This document shows positions 9,002-18,160 of a DNA stretch of 64,000 bases, one piece after another. The DNA is from Prolixibacter sp. NT017. GTDB taxonomy: Bacteria; Bacteroidota; Bacteroidia; Bacteroidales; Prolixibacteraceae. The number at the start of each line of letters is the position of its first letter. Position 1 is the first letter of the stretch. The stretch lies in NCBI RefSeq assembly GCF_009617875.1, contig NZ_BLAV01000001.1, positions 2,604,001 to 2,668,000 of the forward strand, written 5' to 3'. A program made the position numbers and the translations under genes. A model generated the notes under the pieces. That model searched no databases and was not told the origin of the DNA. It saw only the letters and a program-made list of their open reading frames with translations.

Positions 9002-9583
9002 ACTTATCAGAAGGTTCGGGAGTAGGAAAAGGATGTCATCCCTCCGATACAGTCTAAGAATGTAGGGTCAGGACATGTCCTGACCGCGGGGATGATATAG
9101 CTTTGGCAAGATGGTTAACACCATAGGGATGACATTCTTAGCCTACATATAAACCATTGCAACCTGGAAACAGCACAACCGGAAACCTGAAATAGATCTC
9201 CCCGTGCGGCGCAACAACGTTTCTTTTTCAATGATGACAGGAACGTGCGCCTCTTACCGCTCACACAAACTGAACCCGGGGTGGCGAAAACTTCGTTTCC
9301 TTACCCCGGGCTACGCAATTTCATCCCTTCAGGCTGACGGACGTAATAGCTGTAAAGTGCAAACCTGAATATTGGATACAGCGCGGCCACGATATATCGT
9401 GGCCCTACAGCATTGGCGCAACCTGAAACCTTGAAATCAATGAGAAATGAGTAATGAAGAATCGAAAGACCATTCTACATCGGCTAAGGTCTAATGTCTG
9501 GAGTCTTTTTTCCAACCACAGGAACAGCGAAGCACAACCTGAAACCTTACCAGTCTAAAGTCTATTGTCTGATATCTGGTGTC
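9002..9583. repeat. Intergenic cluster of palindromic repeats (second REP-like family)
   Basis: A 580-bp non-coding stretch with several perfect palindromes. GGTCAGGACATGTCCTGACC lies at 9066-9085 and GGCCACGATATATCGTGGCC at 9385-9404, the latter followed by CTACAG. The pair CCCGGGGT (9275-9282) and ACCCCGGG (9303-9310) brackets a GC-poor loop. Similar short palindromes are common dispersed repeats in Bacteroidota. A degenerate relative (GCGGCCATAATGGTTCGTGG) occurs at about 29399-29418. No gene is supported here. Confidence 0.65.
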
Positions 9584-12500
9584 TTACGACACAATTTCCG
9601 GTGTCACCGGAATGGTGAAATAGAAGGTACTTCCTTTATCGACTTTGCTCTTCACTCCGATTTTTCCGCCATGCCGCTCGATAAATTCCTTGCAAAGAAT
9701 CAAGCCTAATCCTGTTCCTCGTTCACCATGCGTTCCTTTCGATTTGAACTTCATATCGATCCGGAAAAGCATATTCAGATTCTCCTTAGCGATTCCCAGT
9801 CCCTCATCTTTCACCCGGACTTCCACGTCATGACTGTTTTTCCTTACTTGAACGGCAATCTTTTTCCCTTCTCCGGTGAATTTAACCGCGTTACTTAAGA
9901 GGTTCCGAACAACTGTATTGATCATGTCACGGTCGCCAAACGCCATCACATTTTCCTCCAGTTCGGTTTGCAAATGAATGCCTTTCCGTTCAGCGGGAAC
10001 CCGGTGTAAATTGATGTTCTCGTACACCACATTCGATAGATTAAACGGGCGTGGCTCAAAATTAATTCGGCCGGTCTGCGCTCTCGACCAGGTCAGCAGA
10101 TTTTCCAACAGGGAATAGATTTCCTTGATGGCATCGTTCACCCTCTTCATGCCCAAATGCTTGTCTTCCTCGTCGGCGTGCTCAAAATCCTCCAGCAACA
10201 AGTCGGTAATAGAAAGCAGGCTGGTAAAGGGGTTCTTCAAATCGTGCGCAATGATGGAAAAGAATTTGTCCTTGGTAGCATTCAATTCCAACAAGTTATG
10301 CTCCGATTCAGTCAACCGGCGATTGGCCTCAGCGATTTGCCGGTTCTGCCGTTTCAGTAACCGGTTTGTTTTCGCTTTTACCAGATAGTGATAAATCAGC
10401 AAACTAATTCCCAGGGCGAATAGAAATTCGAACAACATAAACCACCAAGTACGGTAAAACGGCGGCGTAATGATGATGCTCAATCGCGCCTGATGCGGAC
10501 TCCACTGCCCATCGGAATTCTGAGCCTTTACATTCAGCACATAGGTTCCGGCATCCATATTGGCGAACGATATGTAGTTTCGTGTGCCCGCATGAGTCCA
10601 ATCCATATCGAGGTTTTCCATCCGGTAAGCAAACCGGTTCGTTGCGCCGACGGGACATTTCAGTGCGGCAAATTCCAGTGCTAAAAACCGATGCCGATAG
10701 TTCAGCTTGATTGCTTTTGCATAGGAAATACTCACCGGCAGGGTAAATTTCCCTTCCTCTTCAGTCACCTGGTAAATGCCTTTTTCTTCCTCTTTTATGT
10801 CCCGGTCCGGTTTTACTTGCACTTCACTGCCAAGCACATCCATACTGGTAATAACAACCTCCGCATCGTTGGAAACCGGTTTCAGTTTATCCGGTTCAAT
10901 CACGTTCAGGCCATAAACACCACCGAAGTATAGCTTTCCGCTATGCCCGCGATGATAAGCACCCGCATTGAACTCATTACTTTGCAAACCGTCGTTTACG
11001 TCGTAGTTCTTCGTTGAATAATCTTTCAGGTTGAACCGACAAATTCCACCATTCGTGCTCAGCCAGAGATTCCCCTCTTCATCCGGCAAGATACCGTAGA
11101 CCACGTTGCTGGGAAGTCCGTCTTGAGTGGTGAACCGCTGAAATTTCCCGGTATGGGTATTGAAACGATTGAAGCCATCGTTGGTGGCAATCCACATCAC
11201 GCCTTCTTTCTCCTCAAAAATGGAGAAAACATTGTCATCCGACAGGCTTTCCGGGTCGTTTGGATTGGAACGGTAATGAGTGAACTCTCCTTTTTGAATA
11301 TCGAGACGATTCAGTCCGCCGCCATAGGTACCAATCCACAGATACCCCTTTTCGTCCTGCAGAATGGACGCAAAGATGATGTCATGCGAAAGGCTACGCG
11401 GATTGCCGGATTCATGTCGGTACCGAATGCATTTCCCGGTTGTCGGGTCCATCCGGTTGAGCCCATCCCGCGTACCAATCCACAGGTAATCATCTTTGTC
11501 CTCATAAATCACCCTGGCCGTATTTCCGGTCAACGTGGTGCTGTCATCCGGTATCGAACGGAAATGCTGAAATGTACCGGTTGCCGGCCGGAATTTGTTC
11601 AATCCGCCACCATCCGTCCCCACCCATATATTTCCTTTCCTGTCCTGAAAAACGGCTCTGACAGCCGATTCAGACAGTGAAGAAGCAATGCCCGGCTGAT
11701 GTTCATAGAAAGTGAAGGTTCCGTTTTTCGGCCAGTACCGTGCCAGTCCCCGGTCGTTCGTTCCTATCCACAACGTACCGTCGCGAGCCTCAAGTATCGA
11801 CCAGACGAAGTTACTGGGCAAGCTGTTTTCTTCCAGCGGATCGTGCCGCCACAATTCCACCTGGTGCGCATTGGGATCGTAGATACTGATTCCGGCACCG
11901 AAAGTTCCGACCCAGATAACGCCCGCCTCATCTTCGTATATGCAGTTGATAAAATTCTCCGATAAGCTTTCAATATCGGCCGGACTATTCACATAATGAC
12001 TTTGCTCGTCGGTTAAAGGATCGATTCGATAAAGACCATCCCCGTGCGAACCGTACCAGATATGCCCCGTCCGATCCCGCAGAATCGCTTTATTTGTATT
12101 GATCGACAAACTATTGGTCGAAGCGAAAGAACGAATTTTCGATTGAAGTCTATCCGTGGCAAAATCCAGTTTCGAAAGCCCGAAGCTACTGACAAGCCAC
12201 AGCGCCCGGTCACCATCTACCAGCAAATTTTCCACAGTCTGTCCGTCACTGTGTTCCTCGTCGGAGTTGGGGATTCGGTAGTGGCGGGTTCGTTTGGTTA
12301 CCGATGAATAGTGCACCAGCCCATCGGTGGTTCCAATCCATAAGTCACTGTCTTTTATAGCCAATGCGGTCACCGAAACAGGAATTCCCTGGGGAAACAG
12401 GCCCGGAGGCTGAGTAACAACTCCCTTTGCCGGATCGCATTTAAAAAGTCCTCCATCTGTGCCTATCCACAGCGTGTTATTGTTCTCAGGCAACAAGGTA

Positions 12501-13042
12501 TTGATGCGCACCCGACGGTTGGCAACCGGCATTCTGATTCGTTCCACCGAAAGACTATCCTGCCGGATGCGATTCAGACCACCCAGCGTGCCGACATACA
12601 GATACTTTCCTCCATCGTGAAAAAGCGTGGTAATGGTATCACTGCTGAGGGAAAACTCATTCCCGGGCTGATGTTTGAACCGGGTAAAAGTTTCGGTGCG
12701 CGGATCGAACCGGGTAAGTCCACCTCGGGAGCCAAACCACAAAATGCCGTCGGGAGCAACAAAAATCTGCTCAATCCATTTATACGTCAGACTATTTGGA
12801 TTTCGTTGTTCCGGCCGGTAAATCGTGAAATTTTTGCCGTCATACTTGTTCAGGCCATCTTCTGTGGCAAACCACATAAATCCCATGCTGTCCTGCCGAA
12901 TACAATAAACCGAACTGAGCGACAACCCATCGTTGATTGTTATTCGCCTAAACCGCACATGGTTGCTGTTTCCGTAGGTCGGAGCAGTAACAGACAGGAA
13001 AAAACAGAAAAAAAAGAAATAGCGGACAGCTTTCAATTTCAT
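9584..13042 (-). CDS. Two-component sensor histidine kinase with periplasmic propeller
   Basis: A 1152-residue sensor. Residues 1-24 are a signal peptide. About 14 two-component-regulator propeller repeats follow, with recurring blocks such as GLSLSSVYCIRQD, MWFATEDGLNKYD and LWIGTDGGGLNKF, forming two seven-bladed beta-propellers. A Y_Y_Y domain spans about 795-860 and one membrane helix about 866-886. A short coiled coil precedes HisKA (FFSIIAHDLKNPF, phospho-acceptor His933), and the ATPase domain has the N box at Asn1047 and G boxes DEGLGI (1079) and GTGLGL (1109). Unlike hybrid regulators of polysaccharide loci it stops after the kinase: there is no receiver and no AraC DNA-binding domain, and no response-regulator gene is adjacent. 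Ligand and partner are unknown. The preceding DUF1080 gene hints at sugars only by position. Confidence 0.93.
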   Translation of the reverse strand: MKLKAVRYFFFFCFFLSVTAPTYGNSNHVRFRRITINDGLSLSSVYCIRQDSMGFMWFATEDGLNKYDGKNFTIYRPEQRNPNSLTYKWIEQIFVAPDGILWFGSRGGLTRFDPRTETFTRFKHQPGNEFSLSSDTITTLFHDGGKYLYVGTLGGLNRIRQDSLSVERIRMPVANRRVRINTLLPENNNTLWIGTDGGLFKCDPAKGVVTQPPGLFPQGIPVSVTALAIKDSDLWIGTTDGLVHYSSVTKRTRHYRIPNSDEEHSDGQTVENLLVDGDRALWLVSSFGLSKLDFATDRLQSKIRSFASTNSLSINTNKAILRDRTGHIWYGSHGDGLYRIDPLTDEQSHYVNSPADIESLSENFINCIYEDEAGVIWVGTFGAGISIYDPNAHQVELWRHDPLEENSLPSNFVWSILEARDGTLWIGTNDRGLARYWPKNGTFTFYEHQPGIASSLSESAVRAVFQDRKGNIWVGTDGGGLNKFRPATGTFQHFRSIPDDSTTLTGNTARVIYEDKDDYLWIGTRDGLNRMDPTTGKCIRYRHESGNPRSLSHDIIFASILQDEKGYLWIGTYGGGLNRLDIQKGEFTHYRSNPNDPESLSDDNVFSIFEEKEGVMWIATNDGFNRFNTHTGKFQRFTTQDGLPSNVVYGILPDEEGNLWLSTNGGICRFNLKDYSTKNYDVNDGLQSNEFNAGAYHRGHSGKLYFGGVYGLNVIEPDKLKPVSNDAEVVITSMDVLGSEVQVKPDRDIKEEEKGIYQVTEEEGKFTLPVSISYAKAIKLNYRHRFLALEFAALKCPVGATNRFAYRMENLDMDWTHAGTRNYISFANMDAGTYVLNVKAQNSDGQWSPHQARLSIIITPPFYRTWWFMLFEFLFALGISLLIYHYLVKAKTNRLLKRQNRQIAEANRRLTESEHNLLELNATKDKFFSIIAHDLKNPFTSLLSITDLLLEDFEHADEEDKHLGMKRVNDAIKEIYSLLENLLTWSRAQTGRINFEPRPFNLSNVVYENINLHRVPAERKGIHLQTELEENVMAFGDRDMINTVVRNLLSNAVKFTGEGKKIAVQVRKNSHDVEVRVKDEGLGIAKENLNMLFRIDMKFKSKGTHGERGTGLGLILCKEFIERHGGKIGVKSKVDKGSTFYFTIPVTPEIVS

Positions 13043-13171
13043 CCCCTTTAGTTTAGTTGGTCAACATGCTCCATCTGCCCCCTTGCGCACCCGATATAGT
13101 AAGTTAAGGATAAAACCCTTTGAAATCAACGACGCAAAAATGTTTTCACCACCTCTCCCGCCATCATTTCC

Positions 13172-13202
13172 TTTGGTTTAAACCAATTCGTTTTTACTTT
13201 TA
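13172..13202 (+). promoter_or_regulatory. Bacteroidota-type promoter of the DUF89 gene
   Basis: TTTG at 13172-13175, a 19-bp spacer, then TACTTTTA at 13195-13202 (one mismatch to TAnnTTTG). Transcription would begin around 13209, giving a leader of about 19 bases before the ATG at 13228. This position rules out longer upstream starts of that gene. Confidence 0.6.
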
Positions 13203-13227
13203 CAATTCCCTAACTAAAAGAAGCATC

Positions 13228-14082
13228 ATGGATCACCGTTGTTACACTTGTCTGGTTAAATCGTTTGATAAATTACTCGAATCGCATCCCTTTCCGGAAG
13301 AAACCAAAGAAGCGCACATGAAAGATTTTCTTCGCTTTCTGGGTACTGAGAACGGGAAAATGCTGCCGGCTGATGTCAGTCGCCGGAATCATCAGAAAAT
13401 CCGTGGAATGTTGCAAGACGACGATCCCTACCGGGAAATCAAGATTCAGTCGAACAACGGTTTGATGGCTCAATACCATCACTGGAAAGAAAAAGTACAG
13501 CAGAGTGAAAATTCTTTCGAAACGGCACTTCGTCTGGCCATTGGCGGCAACATTATCGATTATGCAGCGAATCCGGAATTTGATGTGAATGAGACTTTCG
13601 AAAAAGTCCTGAACAGCGACTTTGCCATCAATCATTCTCAATTGCTTCGCGAAAAACTGGAACAAGCGGATACGGTTCTTTACCTTGGAGATAATGCCGG
13701 TGAAATCGTCATGGATAAGCTCTTTCTCGAGACCTTGAATCATCCGGGAGTAGTTTACGCTGTGCGCGGAAGACCTGTTATCAACGACGTGACCATGGAA
13801 GATGCCCAGAGCGTCGGCATCGACCAATATGCACGAGTGATTAGCAACGGAGCAGATGCACCTTCTACTCTGCTACACCTCGTTTCCGACGAGTTTCTGG
13901 ATGTTTACCGGCAAGCGGATGTCATTATTTCCAAAGGACAAGGCAACCTCGAAGGACTTCTGGGAAACCGGGAAAAATCAATCTTCTACCTACTCATGGT
14001 GAAGTGCCCGCTGATTGGCGATAAGCTCGGTGTACAAAAAGGAGATTTTGTCGTCGCGCACAACCACCTGATGAAAAATTGA
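13228..14082 (+). CDS. DUF89/ARMT1-like metal-dependent phosphatase family protein
   Basis: A 284-residue soluble protein. It starts MDHRCYTCLVKSFDKLLE with the paired Cys typical of the prokaryotic DUF89 group. The metal-site block YLGDNAGEIVMDKLFLE comes later and VVYAVRGRPVINDVTMEDA after it; these Asp and Asn residues bind the metal in the family. Related proteins are damage-control phosphatases that remove phosphate from unwanted sugar or cofactor phosphates; the substrate here is unknown. The reading frame is open upstream to 13120, but ATG at 13228 was chosen because it begins the conserved segment and lies downstream of the promoter at 13172-13202. A disrupted membrane-protein gene follows after 63 bp. 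Confidence 0.85.
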   Translation: MDHRCYTCLVKSFDKLLESHPFPEETKEAHMKDFLRFLGTENGKMLPADVSRRNHQKIRGMLQDDDPYREIKIQSNNGLMAQYHHWKEKVQQSENSFETALRLAIGGNIIDYAANPEFDVNETFEKVLNSDFAINHSQLLREKLEQADTVLYLGDNAGEIVMDKLFLETLNHPGVVYAVRGRPVINDVTMEDAQSVGIDQYARVISNGADAPSTLLHLVSDEFLDVYRQADVIISKGQGNLEGLLGNREKSIFYLLMVKCPLIGDKLGVQKGDFVVAHNHLMKN

Positions 14083-14145
14083 TGTCCGTTCCAGAAATCG
14101 TAATAATCCAAATTTGAAAGACATCGAAACCAAACTGAACTATTC

Positions 14146-14649
14146 ATGAAAAAACTAACCACCAACGGACAAAAATGGCTGAAGATATTCCACCTCTTTT
14201 TCGTCGCCCTTTGGATTGGCGGCGCTTTCAGCATTAATATAAAACAGTTTTTCATTCACCCGGAAACCTGAGACGAGTTATACGGTATTCTTTCCACCAT
14301 GGATTTCATCGACTGGTATGTGATTGTGGTCGGTGCGAATGGCACCTTGCTGACAGCGCTTCTCTATTCCATTTTCACCAAATGGGGCTGGTTCAAACAT
14401 CGCTGGATTACCGTGGAATGGATCATTTTACTGGCAGGTATTTCCTTTGGAACCTATCCGCTCGGCCCGTGGCTTTCGGGAATGGCTGAAATCTCCCGAA
14501 CACAGGGATTGGGAGCTTTTCACAACCACACGTTTTTACACAACCAAAAAATGCTGATGATTTTTGGAACCATTCAGCTCTGTACAATTCTCTTTGCAGC
14601 TGGCATTTCAGTGTTAAAACCGTGGAAGAAGAAGGCTAAAACTGCCTGA
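14146..14649 (+). pseudogene. Membrane protein gene interrupted by an in-frame TGA (DUF2269-like)
   Basis: One continuous frame from ATG 14146 to the TGA at 14647-14649, broken by a single TGA at 14269-14271. Before the stop: KWLKIFHLFFVALWIGGAFS and a second segment ending FFIHPET. After it: DELYGILSTMDFIDWYVIVV and three further membrane helices. With the stop read as one residue, the protein is 167 residues with four or five membrane segments and resembles small DUF2269-type integral membrane proteins. GGA to TGA is a one-base change and glycine would fit the position. Either it is a true nonsense mutation or a sequencing error. A restart at ATG 14299 would give only the C-terminal 116 residues. 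Confidence 0.7.
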
Positions 14650-14660
14650 ACCCGTTGTTA

Positions 14661-14707
14661 TTTTAACGTTCGTTAAAACATTTCTATCCGCCGTCGTGTT
14701 ATTTTTG
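14661..14707 (+). promoter_or_regulatory. 18-bp dyad and -7 box ahead of the TonB-receptor pair
   Basis: TTTTAACGTTCGTTAAAA (14661-14678) is a perfect 8-bp inverted repeat with a 2-bp centre, the size and style of a TetR-type operator. The Bacteroidota -7 element TATTTTTG follows at 14700-14707, so the dyad covers the -33 region. The next start codon is at 14748. Repression or activation by a dimeric regulator binding here is inferred; no regulator gene is adjacent. Confidence 0.55.
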
Positions 14708-14747
14708 CGACAGTTTTTAAAAGAACAGGACAAGTTTTACAACTCCG

Positions 14748-15083
14748 ATGAGACGGAACCGATTTAATCTGCTTTTACTAGTCGCTTTTCATCTGGCAGC
14801 GTTTACACAACCGTTGCTGGTACCGTCTATTCACTGGTACGTTCACCATCATAAAGCCATTCACACTTCCGGTGATTCATCGGTTCTTAGTCATGAAGAC
14901 ACATGTCCGATTAACCAGTTCCATTTTGTTCATTACATTGGAACGGATAGTGAGCAAACGCATGTTGTTTTGGACGGTAAGCCTATCGTCAACACCCTGT
15001 TACCCGAACAGCGTTTTGCCGAATTTACACATTTTTTCTTCCTGCGCGCTCCGCCCACACTTTCACTCCCTCATACTGTATAA
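14748..15083 (+). CDS. Small exported His-containing protein upstream of TonB receptor
   Basis: A 111-residue protein with an N-terminal signal or anchor helix (LLLLVAFHLAAFTQ, about residues 8-21), then SIHWYVHHHKAIHTSG and further scattered histidines and one Cys. I do not recognise a named family. Short His-rich exported proteins often precede metal-related TonB receptors in Bacteroidota, and this one comes 172 bp before such a receptor in the same direction, behind the dyad/promoter at 14661. A role in periplasmic metal sensing or handling is plausible but only inferred. A similarly placed small protein occurs at 60430. Confidence 0.55.
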   Translation: MRRNRFNLLLLVAFHLAAFTQPLLVPSIHWYVHHHKAIHTSGDSSVLSHEDTCPINQFHFVHYIGTDSEQTHVVLDGKPIVNTLLPEQRFAEFTHFFFLRAPPTLSLPHTV

Positions 15084-15255
15084 TTATAGCCTTTAGCTCA
15101 TTTCCCGGAAGGAAACCCTAAACGGCTATTCCGAAGCCACCTGAATCCTGCGTGTTATTTCGCATAGGATAACTGTGTATGTTATTCATAGTGACTTCGA
15201 TCAGAAAGGAATATGTTCCGATGGGAACGTATATCCGAAAAGAACATCAGGTAAA

Positions 15256-17715
15256 ATGAACACATCTAATCAATTGAAGAAAATGATCAAAAAAATATTC
15301 CTCATATCCATTATTGCTTTATTGTTGCCATTTGTGGTAACAGCAGCCCCAGCCGACGCGGCCAAAACTTCACTTACAGGAAAAGTGACTGATGCCAAAA
15401 CAGGCGAATCATTGCCGGGTGTCAGCATCTACTTCCCCGATTTGATGACCGGAACCGTAACCGACATGAACGGTAACTTCAAAGTCGACAATCTTCCTGC
15501 GTCCACAATGATGGTACAGGTGCGGTTCATCGGCTACAAACTCATTGCCGAAAACATCGATTTATCGGTGGTGCATGAGAAGAATTTTGCCATGAATCCA
15601 TCGGTAACCGAAATCAATGAGGTGGTGGTAACCGGGCTTTCCAAAGCAGCCGCCCAAAACCGGACGCCAACCCCTATCGAGATTGTTCCCAAAACCAAAT
15701 TGCTGCAAAATGCTTCGTCGAACATTATCGATGCCCTGGCAAAAGAACCGGGTATTTCGCAGGTGACTACCGGTGCCGGAATTTCCAAGCCGGTCATTCG
15801 CGGACTAGGCTTTAACCGCGTAGTTGTAGTAAATGACGGTATCCGTCAGGAAGGCCAGCAATGGGGCGGCGAGCACGGAATCGAGATTGACCAGTATGAT
15901 GTCAAACGGGCCGAAATCCTGAAAGGTCCCGCGAGTTTGGCCTATGGTTCCGATGCTATGGCCGGCGTTATCAACCTTATATCAGAGCCTCAGATACCTG
16001 AAGATCATCTGCAGGGCGGCGTGCTGACCAACTACCAAACCAACAACGGTTTGCTTGGTTATTCGCTGAATCTCGGTGCCAACAAAAACGGACTGCTTTG
16101 GAATCTGCGTTACAGCAATAAACGCGCTCATGATTACAAAAACAAGTACGACGGTTATGTGTACGATTCCCGGTTCAAAGAAGATGCCCTGAATGGAGTT
16201 ATCGGACTGAACAAAGCGTGGGGATACTCACACCTGATTCTGAGTTACTATCACATGGTTCCCGGCATTGTAGAAGGCGAACGCGACAGCCTGACCGGGA
16301 AATTCCTGAAACCGGTGATGGTGAACGGTCAGCCAGAGGAAACACTGGCAACACACTCCGATTTCATGTCGTACAAACGAGGAATGCCGTACCAGCAAAT
16401 TCACCATTACAAGGCGGTTTGGAAAAACAATTTCGTTACCGGAAAAGGAAACCTGAAAACCATTTTCGGATTTCAGCAAAACAACCGCCAGGAGTACGGT
16501 GATATTGCCAATCCTGAACAGTACGGTTTGTACCTCAAACTGAATACCCTGAATTACGATGTGCGATACCTGCTTCCCGAGTCGAATTCGATGAATATTT
16601 CTTTCGGTGTCAACGGTATGTTTCAGCATTCGATGAATAAGGGAACGGAATACCTGGTTCCGGATTATCACCTGTTCGACGCCGGTGTTTTTGTGATGGC
16701 CCGAAAGAGTATCGACCAACTGGATCTGAGCGGCGGCCTGCGTTTCGACCGTCGTTCGGAGCATGGGGAGTCACTCTACCTCAACAGTGCTGAAGAAGCG
16801 GTTTCGTCTACTGCACCGGGAGCGACCGAACGCTTTCCGTCGTTTCATTCTGATTTCAGTGGTGTTTCCGGAAGTCTGGGAGCCACCTATCAGTTTTCGG
16901 AAAGCTTTTACGGAAAGTTGAATATCTCCCGAGGATTCCGCGCACCGAATATTGCTGAACTGGGTTCGAACGGTGTTCATGAAGGAACGCAGAAATACGA
17001 AATCGGCAACCCGGATTTGAAACCCGAAAACAGCTGGCAGTTTGATCTCGCAACCGGACTGAATACCGAACACGTTTCTGCAGAGCTCGACCTTTTCAGC
17101 AACCGGATTCACAACTTCATCTTTTCACGGAAGTTAAACGGCTTTGCCTCGCAGGATTCCATCATGGATGGTGTTCCGGCGTTCAAGTATGTTTCGGGTG
17201 ACGCTCACCTGTACGGTGTTGAAGTACAGGTCGATATTCATCCTCACCCGCTCGACTGGCTACATTTCGAGAACAGCTTTTCGTATGTACGCGGCGTGCA
17301 GCTCAACCAACCCGATTCGATGAAGAATCTGCCGTTGATTCCGGCGCCTCGTTTTCAATCGACGCTCCGGGCCGATATCTTCCCGAAAGGGAAAACACTG
17401 CGTAACGGTTACATCGAGTTTGGGCTCGAACACGATTTTGCCCAAAACAAGTTCTATTCGGCGTTTGGAACAGAAACCATGACGCCGGATTATACGTTGT
17501 TGCACGCCGGCATCGGAACGGATATCTACTGGAACAACAAAAAACGATTCTCACTTTGGATTCAGGCCAATAACCTGGCCGACGTGGCATACCAAAGCCA
17601 CCTGAGCAGATTAAAATATACCGGGATGAATTATGCTACCGGACGTGAAGGCGTTTACAACATGGGGCGAAACTTCAGTTTTAAACTGCAAATTCCCATC
17701 GATTCAAAGCTTTGA
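15256..17715 (+). CDS. TonB-dependent outer-membrane receptor with carboxypeptidase-regulatory N-domain
   Basis: An 819-residue energy-coupled outer-membrane receptor from the chosen start ATG 15256 (AGG 5-7 bp ahead); ATG 15283, just before the signal peptide, is an alternative. After the signal sequence (IIALLLPFVVTAAPADA) comes a carboxypeptidase-D-like domain (SLTGKVTDAKTGESLPGVSI). The plug follows, with EVVVTGLS, KPVIRGLGFNRVVVVNDGIR and EILKGPASLAYGSDAMAGVI, and then the 22-strand barrel with RGFRAPNIAELGSNG. The sequence ends in a beta-strand with a terminal hydrophobic pattern. The plug resembles ZnuD/HmuR-like metal or haem receptors more than SusC; there is no SusD gene. The ligand is probably a metal or metal complex, by inference from the plug and the His-containing neighbour. 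Confidence 0.9.
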   Translation: MNTSNQLKKMIKKIFLISIIALLLPFVVTAAPADAAKTSLTGKVTDAKTGESLPGVSIYFPDLMTGTVTDMNGNFKVDNLPASTMMVQVRFIGYKLIAENIDLSVVHEKNFAMNPSVTEINEVVVTGLSKAAAQNRTPTPIEIVPKTKLLQNASSNIIDALAKEPGISQVTTGAGISKPVIRGLGFNRVVVVNDGIRQEGQQWGGEHGIEIDQYDVKRAEILKGPASLAYGSDAMAGVINLISEPQIPEDHLQGGVLTNYQTNNGLLGYSLNLGANKNGLLWNLRYSNKRAHDYKNKYDGYVYDSRFKEDALNGVIGLNKAWGYSHLILSYYHMVPGIVEGERDSLTGKFLKPVMVNGQPEETLATHSDFMSYKRGMPYQQIHHYKAVWKNNFVTGKGNLKTIFGFQQNNRQEYGDIANPEQYGLYLKLNTLNYDVRYLLPESNSMNISFGVNGMFQHSMNKGTEYLVPDYHLFDAGVFVMARKSIDQLDLSGGLRFDRRSEHGESLYLNSAEEAVSSTAPGATERFPSFHSDFSGVSGSLGATYQFSESFYGKLNISRGFRAPNIAELGSNGVHEGTQKYEIGNPDLKPENSWQFDLATGLNTEHVSAELDLFSNRIHNFIFSRKLNGFASQDSIMDGVPAFKYVSGDAHLYGVEVQVDIHPHPLDWLHFENSFSYVRGVQLNQPDSMKNLPLIPAPRFQSTLRADIFPKGKTLRNGYIEFGLEHDFAQNKFYSAFGTETMTPDYTLLHAGIGTDIYWNNKKRFSLWIQANNLADVAYQSHLSRLKYTGMNYATGREGVYNMGRNFSFKLQIPIDSKL

Positions 17716-18160
17716 TAATCATTTTCAATGGAAAGCCTACTGAAAGAAGTGGACTTTTCTTATACAAATGCTAAAAAACGTTTAAACCTTTTTCGTTATT
17801 CTTCATCAAAGCTTTATTAAATCGCCGAACGTTGTGTAATAGATATATCATGTTGTGATGTAAAATGCAATGCGGCTTAGTTAGTAGTTAGTAGTTAGCA
17901 GGCAGTTATCCTTCCCGGGATGGCTGCTTTGCTTTTGGTCCCTCCGGTTCTTTTTGTCCAATTCCTTTCTTCCTATTTATTTCGAGTCTTAATCAGAAGC
18001 ATCCACAGTTCTCTTTTTACTACCTATCAACTCAATAGATACTACTCGAATAACGACAGGAGTCAACTCTTCCAAAAATAAAATCAACATATCGAAAGAA
18101 ATAGATATATGGACATGGAAAGTATTAATTTTGCTGTAGAAAACTTTAACGATCGATACC
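17716..18160. other. Intergenic region between TonB receptor and malic enzyme
   Basis: A 445-bp gap without a recognisable gene. A short tandem TTAGTAG (about 17878-17897) is visible. On the plus strand TAATTTTG at 18126-18133 is a candidate -7 box for malic enzyme, 28 bp before its ATG, without an evident TTTG partner. No clear terminator follows the receptor. Confidence 0.35.

Noticed and set aside
14269..14271. TGA read as selenocysteine
   Set aside because: No SECIS-like hairpin was recognised after it, and a glycine codon one base away gives a simpler explanation.
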